The notes: generated by a model not told the origin, from the sequence alone. Shown: positions 24,000 to 33,600, counted from the stretch's first letter. The stretch is 64,000 bases of DNA from Dokdonia pacifica (GCF_900188275.1 NZ_FZNY01000001.1:1302001-1366000), one strand, 5' to 3'. Numbers and translations are program-made.

Positions 24000-24017
24000 T
24001 TCGAGGCTTGCCTCGAA
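24000..24017 (+). promoter_or_regulatory. Hairpin in serS leader
   Basis: TTCGAGGC pairs with GCCTCGAA across TT, 44 bases before the serS start. Downstream lies TTTGGCGGTGCC, faintly like a T-box bulge sequence. No T-run follows the hairpin. Leader control is possible but unproven. Confidence 0.35.
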
Positions 24018-24060
24018 GTAGTAAACCCTTTGGCGGTGCCAATAAAAAGAAGATACTATC

Positions 24061-25335
24061 ATGCTAGAAGTAGCTCAAATTAGAGAACACAAAGATGCTT
24101 ATGTAAAAGCACTTCAAAAAAGGAATATAGATGCAGCTGGATTATTAGATCAAGTTGTTGCTGCAGATGAAACTCGTCGTTCAACACAATCCCAATTAGA
24201 TCAAGTATTAGCAGATAGTAACAAGTTTTCAAAAGAGATCGGAATTCTTTTTAAAAATGGAGAAGCTCAAAAAGCAAACCTTCTTAAAGAAAAAGCGACA
24301 GGGTTAAGAGAGCAATCTAAGGTATTGCAAGAGCAATTAAATGAAGCAAGTGATGCACTTGAAAAACTATTGTTCACCATCCCCAATATTCCACATGAAA
24401 GTGTTCCAGAAGGAAATACAGACGAAGATAATGAAGAAGTATTCCGTAAAGGAGATATTCCTACATTACACGAAGGAGCACAACCACATTGGGAACTAGC
24501 AAAGAAATATGATATCATAGATTTTGAACTAGGCGTAAAAATTGCTGAATCTGGATTTCCAGTATATAAAGGGAAAGGTGCGCGTTTACAACGTGCTTTA
24601 ATCAGTTATTTTTTAGATAAAAATACAGCTGCTGGATATACAGAATATCAAGTGCCTCATTTAGTTAATGAAGCCTCTGGTTTTGGAACTGGGCAATTAC
24701 CAGATAAAGAAGGGCAAATGTATACGATTCCAGAGAAGAACCCTTTGTTTTTAATTCCAACAGCAGAAGTTCCTGTTACTAACATGTTTAGAGGAGATAT
24801 GATCGCTGCGAGTGATTTACCTATTACCTGCACAGGATATACTCCATGTTTCCGTCGTGAAGCAGGATCATATGGAGCGCATGTGCGAGGACTCAATAGA
24901 CTACATCAGTTTGATAAAGTAGAAATTGTACGCGTAGAACATCCAGATAATTCTGCAGCAGCACTTGACGGAATGGTAGATCACGTAAAAACTATCTTAG
25001 ACGAATTAGAATTACCCTATCGTATTTTGAGACTTTGTGGAGGTGATTTAGGATTTACAGCACATCTTACGTATGATTTTGAAGTCTTCTCTACTGCGCA
25101 AGATCGTTGGTTAGAAATTAGTTCTGTATCAAACTTCCAAACCTTCCAAGCAAATCGTTTAAAACTGCGTATTAAAGATAAAGATGGCAAGAAAATGCTA
25201 GCCCATACACTTAATGGAAGTGCATTAGCATTACCTCGTGTACTTGCCGGAATTCTTGAAAATTGCCAAACCCCAGAAGGAATTAAAATACCAAAAGTTT
25301 TAGTGCCTTACTGCGGATTTGAGATGATTCAATAG
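24061..25335 (+). CDS. serS: Seryl-tRNA synthetase
   Basis: A 424-residue class II synthetase. The N-terminal long coiled-coil arm that holds the tRNA-Ser variable arm spans about residues 27-105. Motif 2 is seen in CFRREAGSYG and motif 3 in LNGSALALPRVLAGILEN. Length is typical. It has an unusually structured leader of about 120 bases and is followed 85 bases later by the TPR protein gene, an order common in flavobacteria. Confidence 0.96.
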   Translation: MLEVAQIREHKDAYVKALQKRNIDAAGLLDQVVAADETRRSTQSQLDQVLADSNKFSKEIGILFKNGEAQKANLLKEKATGLREQSKVLQEQLNEASDALEKLLFTIPNIPHESVPEGNTDEDNEEVFRKGDIPTLHEGAQPHWELAKKYDIIDFELGVKIAESGFPVYKGKGARLQRALISYFLDKNTAAGYTEYQVPHLVNEASGFGTGQLPDKEGQMYTIPEKNPLFLIPTAEVPVTNMFRGDMIAASDLPITCTGYTPCFRREAGSYGAHVRGLNRLHQFDKVEIVRVEHPDNSAAALDGMVDHVKTILDELELPYRILRLCGGDLGFTAHLTYDFEVFSTAQDRWLEISSVSNFQTFQANRLKLRIKDKDGKKMLAHTLNGSALALPRVLAGILENCQTPEGIKIPKVLVPYCGFEMIQ

Positions 25336-25420
25336 AAAATAGTACAAAATATTGTTAAAACTCTCTTCTCCCTTTTAGAGAAGGGGTTTAGGGTTGTGGG
25401 CTTTTATGTATATTTAGCAT

Positions 25421-27214
25421 ATGAAGAAGAGATGTATATTTGTAATCGTACTTGTTTTTGGGGTATTCGCTTTCGCGAAAGCGCAAACCGAGCAACTTGC
25501 ACGTAATTACTTTGATCAGGGGCAGTTTGAAAAAGCACGTATTTCTTACCAAAAGGCACTAAAGAAACAGCCTACAAATAACACCGTACTTCTAGGTCTC
25601 ATTAAAACGCATCAACAATTAGAAGACTATGCTGCGGTTAAAACACTCATAGAAAAACAAGTTGATAATTCACGTTATAAAGGACTCTTGCATGTAGAAT
25701 TAGGCTATAATTATCAATTACAAGGACAAGACTCTATCGCAAAAGTTGAGTATGAAACTGCAATAGAATTAGTAAGAAATCGCATGACGAGTGCCTATCG
25801 TGTAGGCAAAACACTTCAAGACCATAGTCTTTTAGAAGAAGCAGTTAGAGCATATCAAGCAGGTATGGATGCCAACCCTAACAGTAATTTTAATAGACAG
25901 CTAGCTCGTATTTATGGAGAGTTAGGGCAACTGGATAAGATGTTTGATAGCTATCTAAATTTAGCTAATGAAAACCAAGCATATGTTGCATCTGCACAGC
26001 GTAATTTTGCGATGTTTATTACAGAAGATCCTACCAATGAAGCAAATATTGTTTTTAGAAAAACCTTACTTAAACGTCTTCAAACCGAACAAAATATCAT
26101 TTATAATGAATTGTTGAGTTGGCTATTTATCCAACAGAAGCAATATAAAAAAGCATTTGTACAAGAAAAGGCAATATTTAAACGTACCGATGGTGATATT
26201 ACAGGTGTAGTTGATCTTGCGGGTATTACGATAGAGGCAAATGCATTAGATGATGCACAAGATATTCTTGAATATATTAAAGAAGTTGCTATAGATGATG
26301 AGACAAAATTAGATGCAGAGCAACAACTTCTAAAAATTGAAATTAAAAAAGCAACTACCAATTCAAAAAGAGAAGAGATACGTAGTCGTTACGAAGTGCT
26401 TCTTGATCAATATGGAATCAATAGTTATACGGTACCTCTTCAAATAGATTATGCACATTTCTTAGCTTTTGAAATGAAAACACCTGGTGAAGGAGCTACC
26501 TTTTTAAAACAAAGTGTCAAAAAAGAAATCAATCGTTTTGATGAAGCAAGATTAAAAATGGAGCTTGCTGATATCTTAGTGTTACAAGAAAAATTTAACC
26601 AAGCTCTTATTTATTATTCTCAAATTCAGAATAAAATTAAGAATAGTGTCATTTCTCAAGAGGCACGTTTTAAAGTAGCAAAAACAAGTTATTATAAAGC
26701 AGATTTTAAGTGGGCAGAAACACAGCTAGATGTTTTAAAATCTAGTGCTACACAACTTATTGCCAATGACGCTTTAGAGCTTTTATTGGTTATCCGTGAC
26801 AATTCTTTGGATGATACATTACAAACAGCATTAAAGAAGTATGCCAGAGCCGATTTGTTAGGCTATCAAAATAAACCAGAATTGGCCATAAAGAAATATA
26901 ATGAGATTTTAGAACAGCATAAAGGAGAGAGTATTGAAGATGAAGCACTGCTCGCTCAGGCAACGTTGTATGAGCAGAAGTCCGCTTTCGCGAAAGCGGA
27001 AAAAAATTACATCACCATTATAGATTTTTATAAAGATGGCATCTTAGCAGATGATGCATATTACAGATTGGCACAACTTTATGAAGGACCATTGCAACAG
27101 CCTGAAAAAGCCAAAAATAACTATGAGCGTATTATCTTTGATTTTGCAGATAGCATTTATTATGTAGAAGCGCAAAAACGATTTAGAGCGCTGCGTGGAG
27201 ACGCAATTAATTAA
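25421..27214 (+). CDS. Exported TPR-repeat protein
   Basis: A 597-residue protein. A signal peptide of about 22 residues ends FAFAKAQ, so cleavage would fall right at the AFAKA encoded by palindrome copy 5. The mature chain consists of TPR-like helical repeats throughout (QGQFEKARISYQKAL near residue 35, LLEEAVRAYQAG near 145, NKPELAIKKYNEIL near 490, PEKAKNNYERIIFDFA near 565). A second palindrome encodes AFAKA at residue 523 within a TPR helix. No enzymatic domain is present. It probably acts in the periplasm as a scaffold. The conserved placement before DUF4286 and rsmA says little of function. Confidence 0.78.
   Translation: MKKRCIFVIVLVFGVFAFAKAQTEQLARNYFDQGQFEKARISYQKALKKQPTNNTVLLGLIKTHQQLEDYAAVKTLIEKQVDNSRYKGLLHVELGYNYQLQGQDSIAKVEYETAIELVRNRMTSAYRVGKTLQDHSLLEEAVRAYQAGMDANPNSNFNRQLARIYGELGQLDKMFDSYLNLANENQAYVASAQRNFAMFITEDPTNEANIVFRKTLLKRLQTEQNIIYNELLSWLFIQQKQYKKAFVQEKAIFKRTDGDITGVVDLAGITIEANALDDAQDILEYIKEVAIDDETKLDAEQQLLKIEIKKATTNSKREEIRSRYEVLLDQYGINSYTVPLQIDYAHFLAFEMKTPGEGATFLKQSVKKEINRFDEARLKMELADILVLQEKFNQALIYYSQIQNKIKNSVISQEARFKVAKTSYYKADFKWAETQLDVLKSSATQLIANDALELLLVIRDNSLDDTLQTALKKYARADLLGYQNKPELAIKKYNEILEQHKGESIEDEALLAQATLYEQKSAFAKAEKNYITIIDFYKDGILADDAYYRLAQLYEGPLQQPEKAKNNYERIIFDFADSIYYVEAQKRFRALRGDAIN
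25469..25482. repeat. Palindrome GCTTTCGCGAAAGC, copy 5 (in TPR gene signal peptide)
   Basis: Exact copy, read as AFAKA at the predicted signal-peptide cleavage site (AFAKA/QTEQ). Confidence 0.95.
26984..26997. repeat. Palindrome GCTTTCGCGAAAGC, copy 6 (same TPR gene)
   Basis: Exact copy; symmetry extends to TCCGC...GCGGA. Read as AFAKA (KSAFAKAEKN), second copy in one gene. Confidence 0.95.
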
Positions 27215-27241
27215 GCTGTTCTTTTAAACATACAGTTAGTT

Positions 27242-27556
27242 ATGATCATATACAATGTCACTATAAATATTGAAACTGCGATAGAGCAAGAATGGCTTAT
27301 CTGGATGAAAGAAGAACATATTCCAGATATGTTAGCCACAGGAAGGTTTACAAAAGCACTAATGACTAAAGTTCTTGTTGAAGAGGAGATGGGCGGTATT
27401 ACATATTCTATACAATATACCTGTTCAAGTGCTTCTCAGTTACAGGCATATTATGATCAAGATGCAGAGCGGTTACGATCAAAAAGTAGTCGTTTTACAG
27501 GGAAATTTGTGGCTTTTAGAACTGAACTTGATGTTATCTCAGAACAACATGTATAA
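27242..27556 (+). CDS. DUF4286 family protein
   Basis: A 104-residue soluble protein of the DUF4286 family, with the family opening MIIYNVTINIE, the WMKEEHIPDML segment and the C-terminal FTGKFVAFRTELDVI. The fold resembles ferredoxin-like dimers, but no function is known. It overlaps the next gene by 8 bases (ATGTATAA), which suggests translational coupling. Confidence 0.88.
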   Translation: MIIYNVTINIETAIEQEWLIWMKEEHIPDMLATGRFTKALMTKVLVEEEMGGITYSIQYTCSSASQLQAYYDQDAERLRSKSSRFTGKFVAFRTELDVISEQHV

Positions 27557-27986
27557 AGAGTATACTATAAATATATCACTTTGGTATCTCGTCAAACTTC
27601 TGTTTGTAGGGATAAGAGATTTTTTTAAGTTGATCGCTTACATCTGCTTCATTCTTTTACCTGATTTATTGGTGAATTGGTGGGTAGAAGGTGCTATTCT
27701 TTCTGAATACATAGAAGATTATAAAGCAGATATAAAAGACGCTCATTTAAGAAGGAGATGGGGAACTTTTGTGGTAGGAATTTCAGAGAATGAAATTTTT
27801 ACGAATGAGGGTGATTTTCAGATACATGATATCACTTCTTATCACCCTTCTTTAGGCAATAGTGAACCATATGTAATACTTACAAATGGAAGCAGAATTG
27901 TTATAGAAACTTCATGGCTTAAAAAAACAGAACGGTTAAAAGTAGATACTGCTTTACAAAAACTTATTAATGGGAAAAGGACATAA
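27549..27986 (+). CDS. Small protein with one hydrophobic segment, between DUF4286 and rsmA
   Basis: A 145-residue protein. I take the ATG at 27549 ([19 protein letters not shown]) because the longer frame upstream is a shadow of DUF4286. Residues 12-48 are hydrophobic ([30 protein letters not shown]) and form one or two membrane segments. The C-terminal 90 residues are soluble beta-type, resembling a PH-like fold ([33 protein letters not shown]). I do not recognise the family. It overlaps both neighbours (8 bases upstream, 17 downstream), so it is embedded in the operon. Confidence 0.6.
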   Translation: MYKEYTINISLWYLVKLLFVGIRDFFKLIAYICFILLPDLLVNWWVEGAILSEYIEDYKADIKDAHLRRRWGTFVVGISENEIFTNEGDFQIHDITSYHPSLGNSEPYVILTNGSRIVIETSWLKKTERLKVDTALQKLINGKRT

Positions 27987-28836
27987 ATCAAAACGCACTT
28001 TTGAAAAGTCACACAAAAAATCTACAAACCGAGATAGAGGGATTGTTGCAAAAAAACATCTAGGACAACATTTTTTAGGAGATGAAGAAGTAGCAGAACG
28101 TATAGGAAATACACTTACACTAGATGGATATTCAAATGTATTAGAGATAGGTCCGGGAACGGGAGTACTCACCAAATATATTCTTAGTAAACCTGTGCAA
28201 TTGATTGTTATGGATCTGGATACAGAATCTATAGGGTATCTAAATAGTTCTTTTAAATTGGAACAAAAAGTAAGTAGTCCAGATAAATTTCAAGTGCTGG
28301 AGGCTGATTTTTTAAAGTATCCATTAGAGACGTTATTTCCAGAGAAGCCTTTTGCAATCACAGGTAATTTTCCATACAATATATCTACTCAGATTGTATT
28401 TAAAATGCTAGAGCATAAAGAACGTATTCCTGAATTTACAGGCATGTTCCAAAAAGAAGTAGCACAGCGTATTTGTGCTCCTCATGGGAATAAGACCTAT
28501 GGGATTTTATCGGTGCTTGCGCAAGCATTTTATGAGGCAGAGTATCTTTTTACGGTACCTCCCACGGTTTTTATTCCTCCGCCAAAAGTAGATAGCGGTG
28601 TTCTTCGACTACGTCGTAAAGAAAATTATAAAGACATAGGTTGTGATGAGAAACAATTGTTTAAAGTGGTGAAAATGGCATTTCAACAGCGACGTAAAAC
28701 GTTACGAAATAGCTTAAAAGGAATGTCGCTAAGTGACCGCTTTCGCGAAAGCGAAATTCTAAATAAACGCCCCGAGCAATTGTCTGTTCAAGATTTTATA
28801 ACATTGACTAGTGATATTACATCGGATTTAGAATAG
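27970..28836 (+). CDS. rsmA: 16S rRNA dimethyladenosine transferase
   Basis: A 288-residue SAM-dependent enzyme that dimethylates two adjacent adenosines near the 3' end of 16S rRNA. The [14 protein letters not shown] opening, motif [15 protein letters not shown] and motif IV NFPYNIS are present. The first 25 residues are basic ([17 protein letters not shown]) and longer than usual; a start nearer KKHLGQHF is possible. The palindrome at 28739 encodes RFRES in the C-terminal domain ([10 protein letters not shown]) just before the [10 protein letters not shown] block. Confidence 0.93.
   Translation: MGKGHKSKRTFEKSHKKSTNRDRGIVAKKHLGQHFLGDEEVAERIGNTLTLDGYSNVLEIGPGTGVLTKYILSKPVQLIVMDLDTESIGYLNSSFKLEQKVSSPDKFQVLEADFLKYPLETLFPEKPFAITGNFPYNISTQIVFKMLEHKERIPEFTGMFQKEVAQRICAPHGNKTYGILSVLAQAFYEAEYLFTVPPTVFIPPPKVDSGVLRLRRKENYKDIGCDEKQLFKVVKMAFQQRRKTLRNSLKGMSLSDRFRESEILNKRPEQLSVQDFITLTSDITSDLE
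28739..28752. repeat. Palindrome GCTTTCGCGAAAGC, copy 7 (in rsmA)
   Basis: Exact copy, read as RFRES. Confidence 0.95.
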
Positions 28837-28844
28837 GGTTTCCC

Positions 28845-28852
28845 TATATTTG
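28845..28852 (+). promoter_or_regulatory. Candidate -7 box of mgtE
   Basis: TATATTTG matches TAnnTTTG, 22 bases before the mgtE ATG and 8 bases after the rsmA stop. Confidence 0.45.
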
Positions 28853-28874
28853 TGGCTGCCTAAACCGAAAAGGT

Positions 28875-30233
28875 ATGTCATTTGAAATTACAGACATATT
28901 ATTAGAAGAGATAAAAGTTCATATACGCAATGAAGATGATAAGATCTTGCTTGAACTTTTTGAAGATGTGCATCACGCCGATGTCGCAGAGATTCTTGAT
29001 GAAGTAAATTGGGATGAAGCGCTTTATTTATTACGATTACTAGATAGTGAGACTACTTCTGAGGCACTTATGGAACTGGATGATGATGTTCGTGAGCGTT
29101 TATTAGATAGTCTTACCCCAAAAGAAATTGCTGAGGAGATTGAAGAAATGGATACGGATGATGCGGTAGATGCTATTGCAGAGTTAGATTCAGCTATTCA
29201 AGAGGCAGTTATTGAGCAAATTGAAGATGAAGAGCACAAGGCCGATATCCGTGAGATGTTGCAGTATGATGAAGATTCTGCAGGTGGTCTTATGGCAAAA
29301 GAGCTTATTAGAGTAAAAGAAACCTGGACAGTTGCAGGTTGTGTGCGAGAAATGCGTCGTCAGGCAGAAGAAGTAACACGAGTACATTCTATTTATGTAG
29401 TGACTAAAGAAGATGTTCTTATAGGAAGATTGTCTCTTAAAGATCTATTAACTTCTGATACAAAGACTAAAATTTCTGAAATATATATTCCAAAAGTAGA
29501 TTCAGTTCACGTAAATGATGACGGGGAAGATGTTGCTAAGTTGATGCAGAAATATGACTTAGAAGCTATTCCAGTAGTAGATGATGAAAAAAAACTTTTA
29601 GGACGTATTACGATAGATGATATTGTAGATTTTATACGTGACGAGGCAAAGGAAGATTATCAGCTGGCGGCAGGTATTACACAGGAAGTAGAGGCAGATG
29701 ATAGTATTATTGAGCTCACACGTGCACGTTTACCATGGTTGTTTTTAGGATTGATAGGAGGAGTAGGAGCGGCTACTATTATGGGTGGTTTTGAAGATAT
29801 TTTAGAAGATTATGCGTTGCTTTTTTTCTATACGCCACTTATAGCTGCAATGGCTGGAAATGTAGGGGTGCAATCTAGTGCTATTATTGTACAAGGATTG
29901 GCAAATGATGATGTAAAAGGGAGTATAAGTAATCGTTTATTAAAAGAGATGGCACTTGCTGCTCTTAATGGATTATTATTAGGATTAGCTCTTTTTGCTT
30001 TTACAGCGCTTTGGTATCGTAATGAACCAGATAGTTTACATACTGCGCTGGCTATTTCTATTTCTCTTTTTGCTGTTATTATTATGGCAGGAATTATAGG
30101 TACTTTTATTCCATTATTTTTGAATAAAAGAGGGATTGATCCAGCAATTGCAACAGGTCCTTTTATTACAACAAGTAATGATATTTTTGGTATTTTGATT
30201 TACTTCTGGATCGCCAAACTCATCTTATTTTGA
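28875..30233 (+). CDS. mgtE: Magnesium transporter MgtE
   Basis: A 452-residue Mg2+ channel/transporter. The N-terminal MgtE_N superhelix (about 15-130) contains HHADVAEILDEVNWDEAL and repeated acidic segments. Two CBS domains (about 135-255) follow, then five membrane helices from about 283 to the end, with the pore-region words AGNVGVQSSAIIVQGLA and GIDPAIATGPFITTSND. The acidic CBS/N-domain interface is expected to gate the pore by Mg2+. Its stop overlaps the TTG start of the thioesterase gene. Confidence 0.94.
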   Translation: MSFEITDILLEEIKVHIRNEDDKILLELFEDVHHADVAEILDEVNWDEALYLLRLLDSETTSEALMELDDDVRERLLDSLTPKEIAEEIEEMDTDDAVDAIAELDSAIQEAVIEQIEDEEHKADIREMLQYDEDSAGGLMAKELIRVKETWTVAGCVREMRRQAEEVTRVHSIYVVTKEDVLIGRLSLKDLLTSDTKTKISEIYIPKVDSVHVNDDGEDVAKLMQKYDLEAIPVVDDEKKLLGRITIDDIVDFIRDEAKEDYQLAAGITQEVEADDSIIELTRARLPWLFLGLIGGVGAATIMGGFEDILEDYALLFFYTPLIAAMAGNVGVQSSAIIVQGLANDDVKGSISNRLLKEMALAALNGLLLGLALFAFTALWYRNEPDSLHTALAISISLFAVIIMAGIIGTFIPLFLNKRGIDPAIATGPFITTSNDIFGILIYFWIAKLILF

Positions 30234-30655
30234 AGCCACAGACATTTGAATATGAACTTACAGTACCTTCATCTGCCATAGATGTGATGGGACATGTGAA
30301 TAATGTAGTGTATTTGGATTGGGTACAAATGGCAGCCTCAAAACACTGGAATCACGCAACTGCATCTTATTTTAAAGATGAAGATCTTACCGAAGAGCGT
30401 ATAGGAATCAAAAAAATGGCTTGGGTAGTACTAGATCATCATATTAGTTATAAAGCAGAAGCACTAGAAGGTGATGTTTTAATCGTAACTACTTTTGTAG
30501 AAAAAATGACGGGAGTTCGCTCAGAACGCCATACAAGAATCACTCGAAAAAACGATCAAAAACTATTAGTTACAGCAGTTACAAATTGGTGTTTACTTAA
30601 AATGCCAGAAGGAAAACCCATGCGCATCCCAGAGGAACTACGCATTTTATTCTAA
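30230..30655 (+). CDS. Acyl-CoA thioesterase (hot-dog fold, 4HBT type)
   Basis: A 141-residue hot-dog protein. The 4HBT signature is VMGHVNNVVYLDWVQ, with the Asp/His region before it (SAIDVMGHVNN), followed by the central strand VVLDHHISYKAEALEGDVL. It starts at a TTG overlapping the mgtE stop (TTGA), so translation is coupled. It probably hydrolyses acyl-CoA or acyl-ACP, as in the YbgC/FatA-like groups; the acyl chain cannot be told. Confidence 0.85.
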   Translation: MKPQTFEYELTVPSSAIDVMGHVNNVVYLDWVQMAASKHWNHATASYFKDEDLTEERIGIKKMAWVVLDHHISYKAEALEGDVLIVTTFVEKMTGVRSERHTRITRKNDQKLLVTAVTNWCLLKMPEGKPMRIPEELRILF

Positions 30656-30667
30656 TTATTTCTTTTG

Positions 30668-32056
30668 TTATTTTAAATCTAAAGCATCAAGCTTTGATTT
30701 GATATTGGCATCAGAAGGTCTAGTGGCATCGGCACTTACAATATTACCTTCTGGATCTATAATGATAAATCTCGGAATTGCATTAATAGCATAGTCTTGA
30801 ATAAACTCAGAGCTAAAAGCATTTTCAGAGATAAGTTGTGTGCCTCCTAGTTCTTTATTGGCAACCATAGTGCGCCACTTTGAATAATCATTTTTTTCAT
30901 CTACAGAAATGCTTACAAATTCTATATTCTTACCTTCATAGGTATGTTCTAATTCTTTTAAATAAGGAATCTCTCCAATACAAGGACCGCACCAGGTAGC
31001 CCATACATCTATATATACATATTTACCTTTAAGATCTTGTAATGCTGTTTCTCCTCCTTTAAAATTTTCATAGTCAAAAGTAGGTGATGGCTGTCCTTTT
31101 ACAAGTTTTTTAATCTTGTCATAACGTGCTGTAATGGCTTCTTTTAGTTTCTCATCTGAGGCTAGTGCTAATAACCTGTCTTTCATAATGTGTACATCAC
31201 TTTCACCAGGGCTAAAAGCAAATAGCATGCTATTTAGTATGTGATTTTTAATAGTAGGGCTTTTATAATTTTCAAGTTCATTAACAATCCCTTCTAAGAA
31301 AGGAGCGACAGTATCTTTTTTTGCTTCTAGTGTATTTATAAGATCGTTTGTAACGATTTCTAAATACATACTATTATATTGTTTTGCGTCTGTATCGTTA
31401 TCTTTATTTAGTGCGATTACATCCTCTAAAAACCCTTCAGGAATCATGGAGTCATCTCCATTTGCTAAATACTTTTGATGACTAGCATATCTCATCTTTA
31501 GATTCATTTGGAAGAGTGTCAATGCCTTTGATTCTATTTTTTTGAATGCTTCTGGAAAGACACTAGAATCGAGTGCTTTCATTTGACGTTCTTTTAAACT
31601 ATTGATATCACTTATGAAAGTCTCAGGTTCTTGACCGAAAAATAATTCATAATCCTGCATCAAACTTACTTGACTTTCACTTTTAGTCATAATATATTGC
31701 TGTATTGCAGCGCTTTCCCCTGTAAAAACAGTTGGGCTATCTTGTGAGGCAATATCTGTAGTGAATGTAAGTTCATCTCCTTGAGATAAAAACATATCAA
31801 TAGTACTATAACCAGCTCTTAATTTTACATATCCGTTTTGAGATAGATGTAATGTATCTGTAAAAGTTCCATCTGGATTAACAGTGATAGGGCCATTAAC
31901 AGCAGGATTATCAAATAAGAACACTTTTAAGTCTCCAAGGTTTTTAATATTGCCGTGTAAAATGGCATAATCAATGACTTCTTCTTTCTCTTTTTTCTCA
32001 CAAGATGTGATGCATAACATACATAGTGCTACTATCAATACAATGTTTGTTTTCAT
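30668..32056 (-). CDS. TlpA-type thioredoxin lipoprotein
   Basis: A 462-residue lipoprotein. The signal ends CMLCITSCEKKEKEE, with Cys19 as the likely lipidation site. Residues 28-120 form a beta-sandwich of the DUF4369 type usual in Bacteroidota thioredoxins, 120-310 are helical, and 318-460 form a TlpA/AhpC-TSA-like thioredoxin domain with the active site WATWCGPCIGEIP and the cis-Pro region AINAIPRFIIID. It probably reduces disulfides on envelope proteins. It converges with the thioesterase gene, leaving only 12 bases. Confidence 0.88.
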   Translation of the reverse strand: MKTNIVLIVALCMLCITSCEKKEKEEVIDYAILHGNIKNLGDLKVFLFDNPAVNGPITVNPDGTFTDTLHLSQNGYVKLRAGYSTIDMFLSQGDELTFTTDIASQDSPTVFTGESAAIQQYIMTKSESQVSLMQDYELFFGQEPETFISDINSLKERQMKALDSSVFPEAFKKIESKALTLFQMNLKMRYASHQKYLANGDDSMIPEGFLEDVIALNKDNDTDAKQYNSMYLEIVTNDLINTLEAKKDTVAPFLEGIVNELENYKSPTIKNHILNSMLFAFSPGESDVHIMKDRLLALASDEKLKEAITARYDKIKKLVKGQPSPTFDYENFKGGETALQDLKGKYVYIDVWATWCGPCIGEIPYLKELEHTYEGKNIEFVSISVDEKNDYSKWRTMVANKELGGTQLISENAFSSEFIQDYAINAIPRFIIIDPEGNIVSADATRPSDANIKSKLDALDLK

Positions 32057-32180
32057 AGGATTTATGATAAATGTATAATGTAGTTCAATTTATATATTTT
32101 AAAAGAAATTATAGATGTTAGCTAGTATATTTTATTGTTAAATATCAATATCTTAGTACTTAAAAACAGAATGTATTGTT

Positions 32181-32567
32181 ATGAAACCTATTAATATAAA
32201 AGAAAAATATACCAAATTTGATACCCAATGGCATCCCCATCAAATTGCTTTGGTGGATGATATGCAAGTGATTTTGGCTAAAATTTCAGGAGAGTTTGTA
32301 TGGCACAGTCATAAAAACGAAGATGAGTTATTTTATGTACAAAGGGGTACATTATATATGCGCTTTCGCGAAAGCGGAAACCTAGAGAACGAATGGTCTG
32401 AAACTGTGCATGAGGGAGAAATCATAGTGGTGCCTAAAGGTGTTGAGCATTGCCCGACTACAAAGGACGGCGAAGAAGTACATTTATTGCTTTTTGAAAA
32501 ACAAAACACGGCTCATACTGGAGATGTTCAGCATGAAAAAACACAAACGGAATACCCTAAAATATAA
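32181..32567 (+). CDS. Cupin domain protein
   Basis: A 128-residue single cupin. The metal-site motifs are readable: GEFVWHSHKNEDELFYVQRG (motif 1, with two His and a Glu) and the second motif around VPKGVEHCPTT. Related proteins are often linked to sugar-isomerase or dioxygenase-like activity, but nothing decides between these. The palindrome at 32362 encodes RFRES between the two motifs (YMRFRESGNLE), a loop that varies in length in cupins. Confidence 0.85.
   Translation: MKPINIKEKYTKFDTQWHPHQIALVDDMQVILAKISGEFVWHSHKNEDELFYVQRGTLYMRFRESGNLENEWSETVHEGEIIVVPKGVEHCPTTKDGEEVHLLLFEKQNTAHTGDVQHEKTQTEYPKI
32362..32375. repeat. Palindrome GCTTTCGCGAAAGC, copy 8 (in cupin gene)
   Basis: Exact copy, read as RFRES. 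Confidence 0.95.
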
Positions 32568-32570
32568 GGG

Positions 32571-33581
32571 CTAAAAATCCATTGCTTCTTTACGGGACTT
32601 TATTTGAAGCTTACTGTATATATTACTTACGTGAGATTTTACAGTGCTTACACCTATGTTATGTTGTTCTGATATTTCTTTGTTGGAGTGACCTGCTTTT
32701 ATGAGATCAAATATTTTTCGTTCTTGAACACTGAGCGCTTTCAATTTTTTTGAAGATCGAGTGCCGGTTTTTGCATACCATTTATTTAAAAATACACCCG
32801 TAAACAAAAAGATGATCCCTAAAATAAGATATATCCAGAAAGAAGATAACTCTTTTTGAAGTACGAGTTCTTTGCGTAACATAGAAAAATAAGAAGATTT
32901 TTCTTTTTCCCATTTTTTGAAATATTCAGTATAAAATTCTGGATGTTCTATGGCATGACTTCTATAGTCACTTTTGTAGAGTGCATATAGAGAGGGTAAG
33001 GGCTCGGATAGCGTATCTGCTATATTGCGTAATTTTTCATGTACACCTGTAGCAATGAATTCTCTTTTTAGTTGAGAGCCCATATTTTGCGTACTATCTA
33101 CATAACTCGCTATAAGATCAACTTGCTTTAACCAACCAGTAGCAGAAGAGTTTGAAACAGATACTTTACTAAAAGGGAATTGTTGAGAATATCCTTGTAA
33201 TGAGACGCCTTTGGTTTTGCTAGCAATTACAAAAAAGTGATTTTCTTCGGGGCCGCCAATAATTAGAGAGGCTATAGGAGCTCCCTTTTTTGAAAAATGA
33301 ATTCGATATACCTGCTCTTCTTCTGGGAAGTAATTGGTTGGAAATTCAAAATAACCTTTTGAGTTAATGATGGTTTCTGCAATGATCATGTCTTTTGATA
33401 TAGTATACATATCATTAAATGATCGAATATGAGAAAGGTATGCTTTGGATTCCCAAAGTGTAGAATCCAAAACAAACGTTCCTTTTATCGCGATAGTTTC
33501 TTGTGTGTTTTGAGCAATAACACCTATAGATGTAAAACAAGAACTATATAGAGATATTAAAAATATAAGAGCTGATTTCAT
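32571..33581 (-). CDS. Membrane-spanning LuxR-type regulator
   Basis: A 336-residue one-component receptor. A signal peptide (about 1-23, ending VIAQ) leads a periplasmic domain of about 220 residues whose beginning (IAIKGTFVLDSTLWESKAYL) resembles the DUF4369 domain of TlpA lipoproteins. One membrane helix spans about 246-264 (FWIYLILGIIFLFTGVFLN). The cytoplasmic end is a LuxR/GerE HTH (LSVQERKIFDLIKAGHSNKEI, VSTVKSHVSNIYSKL). The design implies that an envelope signal is passed directly to DNA without a kinase. It is next to another exported protein gene on the same strand, 19 bases upstream, and to a cupin gene. Confidence 0.82.
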   Translation of the reverse strand: MKSALIFLISLYSSCFTSIGVIAQNTQETIAIKGTFVLDSTLWESKAYLSHIRSFNDMYTISKDMIIAETIINSKGYFEFPTNYFPEEEQVYRIHFSKKGAPIASLIIGGPEENHFFVIASKTKGVSLQGYSQQFPFSKVSVSNSSATGWLKQVDLIASYVDSTQNMGSQLKREFIATGVHEKLRNIADTLSEPLPSLYALYKSDYRSHAIEHPEFYTEYFKKWEKEKSSYFSMLRKELVLQKELSSFWIYLILGIIFLFTGVFLNKWYAKTGTRSSKKLKALSVQERKIFDLIKAGHSNKEISEQHNIGVSTVKSHVSNIYSKLQIKSRKEAMDF

Positions 33582-33600
33582 AAAGTGATGCGGCTACTTA

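Noticed and set aside
23990-24060. T-box riboswitch before serS
   Set aside because: Only a faint likeness to the bulge sequence; no specifier loop, no full T-box motif and no terminator hairpin with a T-run could be traced, so it is reported only as a possible leader structure.
27375-27548. Upstream extension of the gene between DUF4286 and rsmA
   Set aside because: The 58 extra codons lie in a shifted frame over DUF4286; the ATG at 27549 gives a normal operon overlap.
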